Positions 43,701 to 50,710 of a stretch of 64,000 nt of DNA are shown piece by piece. Below the pieces are notes generated by a model. That model did no database searches. It was not told the DNA's origin and saw nothing but the letters and a program-made list of their open reading frames with translations. Source of the stretch: Leptotrichia sp. oral taxon 847 (GTDB lineage Bacteria; Fusobacteriota; Fusobacteriia; Fusobacteriales; Leptotrichiaceae); assembly GCF_001553645.1 (NCBI RefSeq), contig NZ_CP014231.1:2046001-2110000 (forward strand). The letters are read 5' to 3'. Numbering within the stretch: position 1 is the first letter of the stretch; each line of letters starts with the position of its first letter. The position numbers were made by a program, and so were the translations under genes.

Positions 43701-45584
43701 CAAACGACAGCATCAGGACTTAAAGGAGTAAAAGGAATATATCTTTCAAATGGAAGCTACATTAAGAACTACGGAACAATAAACATAGCAGCTTCAGATA
43801 TGAAGAGTGCAGGAATATGGTCTGATACGCAATCGCAATCAAATGCCGAAGAAAATGCAAGTGGAGTAAATCCAGTAACAGGGGCAAGTCAGACAGGAAC
43901 ATCAACACCGGCAATGAGAGTAGTTACAGCAGATGACATGAAGGAAATGGGAGGAGTAACAATAAAGGTTCCGCCTAGAGCGACACCGGTAACAGTAACA
44001 GATGCACACGGAAACGTAATACCGATAGTAAAAGTTGACACAGACACTCCAACACCAACCCCAGTGTCAGTAACAGTAACATCGCCGTCAGGAATAACAA
44101 CGTTAAACTTGGCAGCAAACAATATGCAAAACTTCGCATCATCTTCAGAAGCGACAAGCCTTGGAATGTATGTGGATACATCGGGAGTAAATTACACAAA
44201 TCCAATACAGGGACTTAATAATTTAGTTGGACTTCAAGATATAAACTTGTATTTTGGACCGGAAGCTTCGAGATACACTACATCTAAAGCGATAGAAATA
44301 GGGGATAATATTTTAAAACCTTACAATGACGCGTTAAGAGGACTGGTAACAGCAGGAACAACATTGTATGTAACTTCACCAAGTCTAACTTGGATGGCAC
44401 AGCCAACAAAAAATGCTGCAACAGGACTGTTAGACAAAGTATACTTAGTAAAAGTTCCGTATACAGCGTTTGCAAAAGATGGAGATGACCAGACATACAA
44501 CTTCCTTGCAGGACTGGAACAAAGATATGGAGTACAAGGATTAGGAACTAAGGAAAAATTGATATTTGACAAGATAAGCAGTTTAACTGGAGGAGAAGGA
44601 CACATACTGGCTCAGGCGATTGATGAAATGAAAGGACACCAGTATTCAAATATCCAGCAGAGAACAAAAGAAACAGGAGATATTTTGAGCAATGAGTTCA
44701 ACTATTTGCAGACTGAATGGGAAAACCCAACAAAAGATAACAACAAGATAAAAGCGTTTGGTCATAGAGGAGAATACAAGACAGATACAGCAGGAGTAAT
44801 TGATTATTCAAACAACGCTTACGGAGTAGCCTATGTTCATGAAAATGAAACTGTTAAATTGGGAAATAGCTCAGGATGGTATGCGGGAGCGGTAACAAAT
44901 AGATTTAAATTTAAGGATCTAGGAAAATCAAGAGAAGACCAGACAATGATAAAAGCGGGAATCTTTAAGAAAATGTCTCCAGCTTCTGACCACAATGGCT
45001 CATTACAGTGGACAATTTCAGGTGAAGCGTTTGCAGGAATAAACCATATGAAACGAAGATACTGGATAGTAGATGACACTTTTGAAGCGAAATCAGACTA
45101 TGGAACATATGGAGTGGCACTAAAGAATGAAGTTGGAAAAGACTTTAGAACAAGTGAGAGAACAAGTATAAGACCATATGGAGCATTAAACTTGGAATAC
45201 GGAAGATACACAGGAATAAAGGAAGACGGACCGATGGCACTAGAAGTAAGAGGAAATGACTACATTTCAGTACAGCCGGAAGCAGGAGTATCATTTAATT
45301 ATAGACAGCCAGTGGGAGTAAGAAGCAGCATAAGAGCAAGTTTAGTAGCAGCGTATACAAATGAGCTTGGAAAAGTGAACGATGTAAAAAACAAAGCGAA
45401 ATTAAGAGGAACAGATGCAGAATACTATGAACTACGAGGAGACAAGGAAAATCATAAGGGAAGCGGAAAGTTTGATTTAAATTTAGGCTTTGAAAATACA
45501 AGATTTGGAGTAACAGTAAATGCAGGATATGATACAAAAGGAGAAAATATAAGAGGAGGTATAGGATTTAGATTGATTTACTAA
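40716..45584 (+). CDS. giant autotransporter adhesin, passenger and beta-barrel part
   Basis: 1622 aa from the first ATG in this frame; the homologous reading starts at 40596, right after the G tract. Many imperfect passenger repeats of the form N-x-G-T-I-x-(V/I)-G-x-x-(S/N)-x-G-(M/I/V)-Y (for example NNGTITGIDGTIGIYG, NYGDIDLSGNDTIGMYL) predict a long right-handed beta-helix. A Thr/Pro/Val linker lies near residues 1080-1130. The last ~290 residues form an autotransporter barrel: AFGHRGEYKTDTAGVIDYSNNAYGVAYVHE, SGEAFAGINHMKRRYWIVDD, ending GENIRGGIGFRLIY with an aromatic C-terminus. No ribosome binding site supports independent initiation at 40716, so expression probably depends on repair or slippage of the upstream frame. 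Confidence 0.9.
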   Translation: MMSSQDAGLSNYNTNIINKGTIEVGSSDSGTNVTSGGVGMYVGKKDSNGEQSGGVITSYANNVGVVNNGIFNFNGGTISANGVNSVGVYSKGGGNSKTYIGNNTPNSATLNVSDGGVGLYTDDGSTQTLQGLNANVSGTDKAGSILFYNIKSQAASGNGKFDLTNPNAGNATMGAHSFVFYTNDNLFSGGTTFTQFLNDWIGTSSGPGVNLTMNSGSSLLLDDVSGAGNKNVLFSNITPITGPTLQNKNGQIVATLTGDYQYLTVKGADVKVDETNYDLSDPNNKLNKVSIYDSNITVNNGTTIHDGATPNVATSTNLVSQGYILGVNNGKTLINKGTITMNSSTPALKTLVAVGTDGSATPTSSKAINDGTITSKINDGIGIYVGDGAEGTNNSGKTITMDGTKAFGMVGSEANTENQGDIIVNGASSIGMYSIETKASPSDKVAKNSGTITTTGDNNIGMVGNYSDILNDTKGVIKLNNSNNNVGMYTSAGTSGKITNNGTITGIDGTIGIYGTDRVELGSSSSITVGDRGVALYSDTGNVTVNPGAKIELIKGGTGSTPADNATGVFIDNSRGTASTVNMNVHNLVQSNLGKNSYGYFFKDVNTLNYTNTNGSNPITLDDGSIFVYSDATAGNVYNTQDLTAVGNGVIGLYQTGGTITNDGKLDFSAGTKNTAIYTANGTAINQSAGTIGVGASSFGMVTTGGTLTNDGKINITANKGTGMYSSSSNVTTNNGLITTAAGVTDAVGIYGKSVNNTSSGKITVGDSDIAIYTDGGNVTNDGDITVGNNKAIGVLAIGANQNIALNGNVAIGDDSFGLVNKGNSNKITSNASNTTLGTDAVFIYQNDNTGEVKNYTNLVSTGDRNYGLYGNGTTENYGTIDFSNGNGNVGMYATAGGVGTNFGTIKVGASNTGAKEYGVGMATGYYDETTHTTSNEGTIINRGKIEVSKPNTMGMYAVGPNSKAINYGDIDLSGNDTIGMYLDRGAKGENWGHIQTTASGLKGVKGIYLSNGSYIKNYGTINIAASDMKSAGIWSDTQSQSNAEENASGVNPVTGASQTGTSTPAMRVVTADDMKEMGGVTIKVPPRATPVTVTDAHGNVIPIVKVDTDTPTPTPVSVTVTSPSGITTLNLAANNMQNFASSSEATSLGMYVDTSGVNYTNPIQGLNNLVGLQDINLYFGPEASRYTTSKAIEIGDNILKPYNDALRGLVTAGTTLYVTSPSLTWMAQPTKNAATGLLDKVYLVKVPYTAFAKDGDDQTYNFLAGLEQRYGVQGLGTKEKLIFDKISSLTGGEGHILAQAIDEMKGHQYSNIQQRTKETGDILSNEFNYLQTEWENPTKDNNKIKAFGHRGEYKTDTAGVIDYSNNAYGVAYVHENETVKLGNSSGWYAGAVTNRFKFKDLGKSREDQTMIKAGIFKKMSPASDHNGSLQWTISGEAFAGINHMKRRYWIVDDTFEAKSDYGTYGVALKNEVGKDFRTSERTSIRPYGALNLEYGRYTGIKEDGPMALEVRGNDYISVQPEAGVSFNYRQPVGVRSSIRASLVAAYTNELGKVNDVKNKAKLRGTDAEYYELRGDKENHKGSGKFDLNLGFENTRFGVTVNAGYDTKGENIRGGIGFRLIY

Positions 45585-45618
45585 TCTTACTAAACTCTAC
45601 AAAATTTAATTTAAATAA

Positions 45619-45655
45619 AAAATAGTGAAGCTTTTGTGGTTTCGCTATTTTTTTT
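45619..45655 (+). terminator. terminator of the autotransporter gene
   Basis: AAATAGTGAAGC and GTTTCGCTATTT pair with G-U pairs and are followed by a T-run, 35 nt after the stop codon. Confidence 0.75.
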
Positions 45656-45656
45656 A

Positions 45657-45935
45657 AGCAGGGGTACCATCGCCGTACCCCTGCACCCTGGCTAGTCTTC
45701 GACATTTTTATGTACTGCCAAAAAACTCGCACTAATTGTGCTCAGACAGTTTTGTCAGCACATAAAAATGCTCCGACGGTTTAAATTTTACTATTATACA
45801 AAAGGTGTCGTGATTTTTTTGGAGTAAAGACGACTGTCTGAACGAAGTGAGTTTCGGCTTTGACGCAAAAAAATGCTTAGACGCGTGTGGGGATTATAAG
45901 GGGAAATGGCGGTCCTTTCCCTTTATGTAAAAAAA
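45657..45935 (+). repeat. dispersed composite hairpin repeat, long copy
   Basis: About 279 bp in four hairpin blocks. H1 is GCAGGGGTAC/GTACCCCTGC. H2 is a large hairpin from GACATTTTTATG to CATAAAAATG with tip GCAC-TAATT-GTGC. A linker TTAAATTTTACTATTATAC follows. H3 is a large hairpin with TTTTTTTGGAGTAAAG facing CTTTGACGCAAAAAAAT. H4 is AGGGGAAA facing TTTCCCT. It fills the gap between the autotransporter and the M13 peptidase gene. Confidence 0.8.
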
Positions 45936-45966
45936 TAAAAAACTATATCTTTTGTTATTTTTTTAT

Positions 45967-45995
45967 TTGATTTTGTTAAAAAAAAATGATATAAT
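45967..45995 (+). promoter_or_regulatory. promoter of the M13 peptidase gene
   Basis: TTGATT (45967-45972), 17-bp spacer, TATAAT (45990-45995), about 105 nt before the start codon. Confidence 0.6.
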
Positions 45996-46100
45996 TTGAA
46001 AGATAGAATTTAGTATAATATTTTATGATATGATTTTAATTGAATTTTGTTTAAAAGTATATAGTTTTTAAGAAAAAATAATTGAAATGAAAGGAAAAAA

Positions 46101-48233
46101 ATGAAAAAGATATTTATAATTTGTGCAATTTTAGTAACTGCAAGTAGTGCTTTTGCTGATGAAAATACAAATGCGGCAGCAGCAACTGAAACGAAAGTAG
46201 AAGGAGCAAATAAAAAAACAACTGTAAAAAAAGCTGGATTTTGGGATTTTTATGAACAACAGCAGACAAAATTTTTAAAGCCTAATGATCAAAAATTGTT
46301 TAATGATTTAGATAAAAGTGTGAGACCGCAAGATGATTTTTACAAATATGTAAACAATAAATGGGATAAAAGTACAGTGATTCCAAGAGCAAAATCAGCT
46401 TGGGGATCATTTGTCGAAGTTACGGAAAAAAACCATGATTTCTTGAAAAATTTGATAAAGGAACTGGAAGAAAAAAATGTGAGCGGAAATACAAATGAAC
46501 AAAAAATTTTGACTTTATACAAAAGTTTTTCTGACATGAAAAAAAGAAATGAACTTGGAATTTCGCCTATTAAAAACAGCTTAGAAAAGATCGATGCAAT
46601 AAAAGATATAAAAGATTTACAGAAATATAATATCGAAAATACAAGACAGGGGAAAAACGAATTTTATGGCTGGGGAATTGGAGCTGATTTTAACAACGCC
46701 AAAAATTATGCAGTATTTTTAGGAAGTGCAAGTTTAGGATTATCGGTGGACTACTATCAAAAAGATACCGCTGAAAACAGAAAAATTTTGGCAGAATATA
46801 CAAATTATGTCAGTGATATACTAAAATTTGCCGGAGAAAAAGATACATTGCAAAAAGCTCAAAAGATTGTGCAATTTGAAAAAGATATGGCGAATACGAT
46901 GTTAAAAGTGGAAGATTACCATGATGTGAAAAAGTACAACAATCCAAAAAGTGTAAAGGACTTGGCAAATATTACAAAAAATATAAATTTAGCTGACTAT
47001 TTGCAAAAAGTTGGAGTAAATACAGATAAAGTCATCATTACTGAGCTAAATTACTTTAAAAATCTGGATAGATTCTTGCGAGATGAAAATATAGATTTAA
47101 TCAAGGACTATATGAAATTTCAATTAGTTGACGGCTCATCTTCATACCTTACAGACGAACTTGGAAAAAGAAGTTTTGAGTTTTATGGAAAATATTTAAA
47201 TGGTCAGAAAGAAAGAGAAACTCTTGAAAAAAGGGCATTATATTTTACAAACGGTTCGCTTGGAGAGATGGTAGGACAAATTTATGTCAAAAGAAATTTT
47301 TCGCCTGAAGCTAAAAGAGATACAAAAGAAATGGTTGAATATATAAGAAAAGCGCTAAAAAATAGAATTACAAAACTTACTTGGATGAGTGAAACGACTA
47401 AGAAAAAAGCGCTGGAAAAATTGGCAAAAATAAATGTTAAAATAGGTTATCCAGATAAATGGAAAGACTACAGCACATTAGTTTTCACAAATGACGATAC
47501 ACTTTATGACTTAGTTGAAAAAATGAACGACTGGAGCTACAAAGAAGCTCTAAAAAAAGTTGGAAAACCTGTAGATAAAACTGAGTGGGGAATGTCTGCA
47601 AATACAGTAAATGCCTATTATTCACCAACTGGAAATGAAATAGTATTTCCAGCAGGAATACTTCAGCCTCCATTTTATGATGTCAAAAACTCTGAAGCCG
47701 CTGCAAATTTTGGAGCGATTGGAACTGTGATTGCACATGAAATAACGCACGGATTTGATGTATCGGGAGCTTCATACGACGGGGATGGAAACGTGAAAAA
47801 CTGGTGGACAGCTGAGGACAAGGCAAAATTTGATGCAGTTTCTAAAAAATTGGCAAATGAATTTTCAAGTTACACAGTAATTGATGATACAAAAGTAAAC
47901 GGTGAATTTACATTGACTGAAAATATCGCTGATTTAGGTGGAGTAAACATCGCTTATGATGCATTACAACTTTATTTAAAAGATCATCCAAATTCAACAA
48001 AAGCTTATGATGACACAATAAGTAAACTTTTCTTTTTAAGTTATGCGAGAATGTGGCGTCAAAAATCAACACCTGAATATTTAAAAAATATGACAAAATC
48101 AGATTCTCATTCACCAAATTTCTTAAGAGTAAACGCCATTTTGAAAAATGTTGATGCTTTTGAAAAAACATTTGAAGTAAAAGAAGGAGACAAAATGTAT
48201 AAAGCTCCTGCTGATAGAATTAAAATCTGGTAA
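46101..48233 (+). CDS. pepO: M13-family zinc metallopeptidase (PepO/neprilysin-like), secreted
   Basis: 710 aa. A Sec signal peptide (IFIICAILVTASSAFA) is followed by a Lys/Thr/Ala linker to ~residue 50, so the enzyme is exported. The N-terminal M13 domain starts with VRPQDDFYKYVNNKWDK. The catalytic zinc motif HEITH is at 546-550, and the third ligand E607 lies in ENIADLGGV with D611. NAYYSPTGNEIVFPAGILQPPFY is the substrate-binding signature upstream. The protein ends KIW, close to the usual C-terminal Trp. The family cleaves short peptides. The spacing places it in its own transcription unit. Confidence 0.95.
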   Translation: MKKIFIICAILVTASSAFADENTNAAAATETKVEGANKKTTVKKAGFWDFYEQQQTKFLKPNDQKLFNDLDKSVRPQDDFYKYVNNKWDKSTVIPRAKSAWGSFVEVTEKNHDFLKNLIKELEEKNVSGNTNEQKILTLYKSFSDMKKRNELGISPIKNSLEKIDAIKDIKDLQKYNIENTRQGKNEFYGWGIGADFNNAKNYAVFLGSASLGLSVDYYQKDTAENRKILAEYTNYVSDILKFAGEKDTLQKAQKIVQFEKDMANTMLKVEDYHDVKKYNNPKSVKDLANITKNINLADYLQKVGVNTDKVIITELNYFKNLDRFLRDENIDLIKDYMKFQLVDGSSSYLTDELGKRSFEFYGKYLNGQKERETLEKRALYFTNGSLGEMVGQIYVKRNFSPEAKRDTKEMVEYIRKALKNRITKLTWMSETTKKKALEKLAKINVKIGYPDKWKDYSTLVFTNDDTLYDLVEKMNDWSYKEALKKVGKPVDKTEWGMSANTVNAYYSPTGNEIVFPAGILQPPFYDVKNSEAAANFGAIGTVIAHEITHGFDVSGASYDGDGNVKNWWTAEDKAKFDAVSKKLANEFSSYTVIDDTKVNGEFTLTENIADLGGVNIAYDALQLYLKDHPNSTKAYDDTISKLFFLSYARMWRQKSTPEYLKNMTKSDSHSPNFLRVNAILKNVDAFEKTFEVKEGDKMYKAPADRIKIW

Positions 48234-48235
48234 AA

Positions 48236-48316
48236 ATTTTTAGCAGTGCATAAAAATGACTTGAGCCTTGCCGGAGTGCAGGGGTGCGGCGATGAGAACT
48301 TCTGCTTAAAAAAATA
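48236..48316 (-). repeat. fragment of the dispersed hairpin repeat (reverse)
   Basis: It begins GCAGTGCATAAAAATG and ends near CTTCTGCTTAAAAA, matching the proximal end of the long copies on the opposite strand. The H1 stem is decayed. It begins directly after the M13 stop codon. Confidence 0.6.
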
Positions 48317-48415
48317 AATTATTTTAGTAACTTCGTGGGTTAAATAAGAAACTTAAAATAAAAGTTTTTATTTATCCCTAAATATTTTGTTCTGTGTTAT
48401 AAAAATTTTTAGGGG

Positions 48416-48444
48416 TTGAAAAAATATAAAAAGTATGATATAAT
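48416..48444 (+). promoter_or_regulatory. promoter of the rimP-nusA-infB operon
   Basis: TTGAAA (48416-48421), 17-bp spacer, TATAAT (48439-48444). Confidence 0.65.
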
Positions 48445-48469
48445 TTATTTACGAAAATAGGTTTTTACA

Positions 48470-48490
48470 AGAGTGGGTTATTCCCACTCT
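48470..48490 (+). promoter_or_regulatory. leader hairpin of the nusA operon
   Basis: AGAGTGGG (48470-48477), loop TTATT and CCCACTCT (48483-48490), then TTAGTTTT. It sits ~20 nt into the predicted transcript and 25 nt before the rimP start codon. Because the operon encodes NusA, it may be an attenuator subject to autoregulation. The U-tract is interrupted, so termination would be partial. Confidence 0.5.
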
Positions 48491-48515
48491 TTAGTTTTAG
48501 ATATAGAGGTGAATT

Positions 48516-49004
48516 ATGGAACGAATTTTGAATGAATTTGAAAAGAAAATCGAATTGCATTTGAAAGAAATGAACTTAGAGTTGGCAGATGTCGAGTATG
48601 TAAGGGATGGGGGATACAATTATTTAAGAGTTTATGTTGAAAAAGAAGAAGGGATAACAACGCTTGATGATTGTATTGATTTTAGCAGAAAGATTGATGG
48701 AATTGCCGACGAACTTATAGATGAGAAATTTTTTCTGGAAGTTTCAACTCCAGGAATTGAGCGAAAATTGAAAAAGGAAAAAGATTTTTTGAGATTCACT
48801 GGAGAAAATATTAATGTTCAAACAAAAAGTAATATCGAAGGAACCAAAAAATTTAATGGAAAACTGGAAAAATTTGAAAATGGTGTAATTTTCATTTCTG
48901 ATGGAAAATTAAATAAAGTAATACAGATTCCAATAGAGAAATTAAAAAAGGCAAATTTGGTATATGAAATACCTAACGGTATATTAGATAGTGAGGAGGA
49001 GTAA
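48516..49004 (+). CDS. rimP: ribosome maturation factor RimP
   Basis: 162 aa. The N-terminal alpha-beta domain reads LNLELADVEYVRDGGYNYLRVYVEKEEGITTLDDCIDFSRKID. The conserved FFLEVSTPGIERKLKKEKDFLRFTGENI joins it to the C-terminal SH3-like barrel. RimP helps late assembly of the 30S subunit. GAGGTGAATT precedes the ATG. It is first in the classical rimP-nusA-ylxR-L7Ae-infB-rbfA order. Confidence 0.96.
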   Translation: MERILNEFEKKIELHLKEMNLELADVEYVRDGGYNYLRVYVEKEEGITTLDDCIDFSRKIDGIADELIDEKFFLEVSTPGIERKLKKEKDFLRFTGENINVQTKSNIEGTKKFNGKLEKFENGVIFISDGKLNKVIQIPIEKLKKANLVYEIPNGILDSEEE

Positions 49005-49008
49005 AGCA

Positions 49009-50145
49009 GTGAAAGGAAAAGACCAAAAAATATTTTTGGAAGCACTTGATGAATTAGAAAAAGAAAAAGGAATTTTGAAGGAGGAATTGTTTGAAACAAT
49101 AGAAACAGCACTTTTAGCAGCATATAAAAAAAATTACGGGGAAGCAGATAATGTTGTAGTTTCAATAAATAGAAATAGTGGAGATGTAAAGGTATTCGCG
49201 CAAAAAAAGGTTGTAGAAGCTGTGGAAAATCCAGATGATGAGATAAGTTTAGAAGATGCGCTCTCATTTAAAAAAAGAGCAAAATTAGGTGATGTCCTGG
49301 ATTTGGAAATCAATGCGGAAAACTTTAAAAGAAACGCAATTCAGAATGCAAAGCAAATTGTTGTGCAAAAAGTTAGGGAATGTGAAAAGAGAAACATTTT
49401 TAATAAATTTAAAGAAATTGAAAACACGATTGTTTCAGCAAATGTAAGAAAAACTGATGAAAAAGGTAACTTATATGTCGATATTAATGGACTTGAAGCA
49501 ATTATTCCAGCAAAGGAATTATCGAGTGTGGACTCTTTTAAACAAGGGGACAGAATAAAAGTTTTCATAGGAGAAGTCGAAGAAAATACAAAATTCACAA
49601 AAACATTTATTTCAAGAAAATCGGATGAACTTTTAAGAGGTTTATTAGAACTTGAAATCCCTGAAATTGAAGATGGGATCATAGAAATAAAAAACATTGC
49701 CAGAGAAGCTGGAAGCCGTGCTAAAGTGGCAGTTTATTCGAATGATGAAAACCTTGATGTGAAGGGAGCCTGCATTGGTAAAAATGGACTTAGAATACAG
49801 AGCATTATTGATGAATTAGGTGGTGAAAAAATTGATATTGTCCTTTGGAATGAAGATATTAAAGAATTTGTAAAAAATTCACTAAATCCGGCACAAGTTT
49901 TATCAGTAGAAATTACTAGCGAAAGTAAAGAAACTAAAAATGAAAACGAGAATGAAAGTGAAGATGAAAAAACTAAAAAAGAAACTGAAGAAAAAGGCAA
50001 GTTAAAAATTGCAAAAGTATTTGTAAAAGAAAATCAGCTCTCACTTGCAATAGGTAAAAAAGGTCAAAATTCAAGACTTGCAGCTAGACTTTGTGGAATA
50101 AAAATTGATATTAATACTGTGGAAGATGACGAAATAGAAGAATAA
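49009..50145 (+). CDS. nusA: transcription termination/antitermination factor NusA
   Basis: 378 aa from the GTG at 49009, 9 nt after GAGGAGGAG; this ribosome binding site lies inside the end of rimP. Domains: N-terminal RNA polymerase-binding part (ALDELEKEKGILKEELFETIETALLAAYKKNYG), S1 (RKTDEKGNLYVDINGLEAIIPAKE), KH1 (VKGACIGKNGLRIQSIIDELGGEKIDIVLW) and KH2 (QLSLAIGKKGQNSRLAARLCGIKIDI). Between KH1 and KH2 is a Glu/Lys/Asn-rich insertion of ~30 residues. It lacks the C-terminal acidic repeats of enterobacterial NusA, as in most non-proteobacteria. Confidence 0.96.
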   Translation: MKGKDQKIFLEALDELEKEKGILKEELFETIETALLAAYKKNYGEADNVVVSINRNSGDVKVFAQKKVVEAVENPDDEISLEDALSFKKRAKLGDVLDLEINAENFKRNAIQNAKQIVVQKVRECEKRNIFNKFKEIENTIVSANVRKTDEKGNLYVDINGLEAIIPAKELSSVDSFKQGDRIKVFIGEVEENTKFTKTFISRKSDELLRGLLELEIPEIEDGIIEIKNIAREAGSRAKVAVYSNDENLDVKGACIGKNGLRIQSIIDELGGEKIDIVLWNEDIKEFVKNSLNPAQVLSVEITSESKETKNENENESEDEKTKKETEEKGKLKIAKVFVKENQLSLAIGKKGQNSRLAARLCGIKIDINTVEDDEIEE

Positions 50146-50167
50146 ATTTTTAAAAGGAAAATAAATT

Positions 50168-50488
50168 ATGCCAACTAGAATGTGTGTCTGCTGTCGAAGA
50201 AAAGATGAAAAAAGTTCTTTTTTCAGAATGGCACAAAAAGATAAAAAATATATTTTCGACAAAGAAATGAAGATTCAAGCTCGTGGATTTTATGTGTGCA
50301 AGACTAAAGAATGTATTGAAAAATTATCAAAAAATAAAAGATACGACATTGAAATTGAGTATTTGGTAAAGATGCTTAAAAATATAAAAAAAAGTGATAT
50401 AATTGATGTTTTAAAACCAATGAAAAATTCAAAGTTTTTTGTGTTTGGAATCGAAGATAATATTGATTTTATAAAAAAGGAAAAGTAA
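50168..50488 (+). CDS. ylxR: YlxR (DUF448) RNA-binding protein, continuing by possible frameshift into L7Ae
   Basis: 106 aa in the zero frame. The YlxR domain is residues 1-75: MPTRMCVCCRRKDEKSSFFR with the CVCCR signature, and QARGFYVCKTKECIEK. Residues ~84-104 (MKNSKFFVFGIEDNIDFIKK) are not YlxR but look like the first strand and helix of an L7Ae-type domain, which is cut off by a TAA. The sequence A-AAA-AAG at 50473-50479 precedes the stop, and a -1 shift there gives IKKGKVKLVVIPRD and a complete L7Ae fold of 170 aa total. The gene lies between nusA and infB, where ylxR and L7Ae/ylxQ are neighbours in many bacteria. Confidence 0.88.
   Translation: MPTRMCVCCRRKDEKSSFFRMAQKDKKYIFDKEMKIQARGFYVCKTKECIEKLSKNKRYDIEIEYLVKMLKNIKKSDIIDVLKPMKNSKFFVFGIEDNIDFIKKEK
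50473..50479 (+). other. dnaX-type slippery heptamer A-AAA-AAG
   Basis: In the YlxR frame the codons are ATA AAA AAG, so the heptamer is in exactly the phase used for -1 frameshifting in Escherichia coli dnaX. The zero-frame stop TAA follows 6 nt later (50486-50488). I see no strong downstream stem and only weak purine-rich stimulatory sequence upstream. Confidence 0.5.
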
Positions 50489-50679
50489 AATTAGTTGTAA
50501 TTCCTCGTGATATAAATAAAAAGTATATCGAAGAGTTTTTGCGTCTAAAAGAAAAATATTTAATAAATATTATTTTTATTGAAAAAAAAGAAACGTTTAG
50601 TAGATTTTTTATACGAGATGTAAATGTTGTTGGAATTTTTGATAAAAAAGTAATAAAAGGAATACTAAAAAAAATATAG
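50479..50679 (+). CDS. L7Ae/YlxQ-like domain, reached only through a -1 frameshift
   Basis: 66 residues from the shift point: GKVKLVVIPRDINKKYIEEF, then LINIIFIEKKETFSRFFIRDVNVVGIFDKKVIKGILKKI. The pattern G-K-x-K-L-V-(V/L)-I, two helices, then VVGIxDKxxxKGIL is that of bacterial L7Ae/L30e (YlxQ) proteins, minus their first ~20 residues. These are supplied by the YlxR frame. The stretch has no ATG, GTG or TTG before its conserved part, so independent translation is unlikely. Alternatives are a genuine fusion with a programmed shift, a disabling indel in the A6 run, or a sequencing error. Confidence 0.6.
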   Translation, partial: GKVKLVVIPRDINKKYIEEFLRLKEKYLINIIFIEKKETFSRFFIRDVNVVGIFDKKVIKGILKKI

Positions 50680-50710
50680 AAAATATAAAGGAAAGTGGAG
50701 GTGATCTTGG

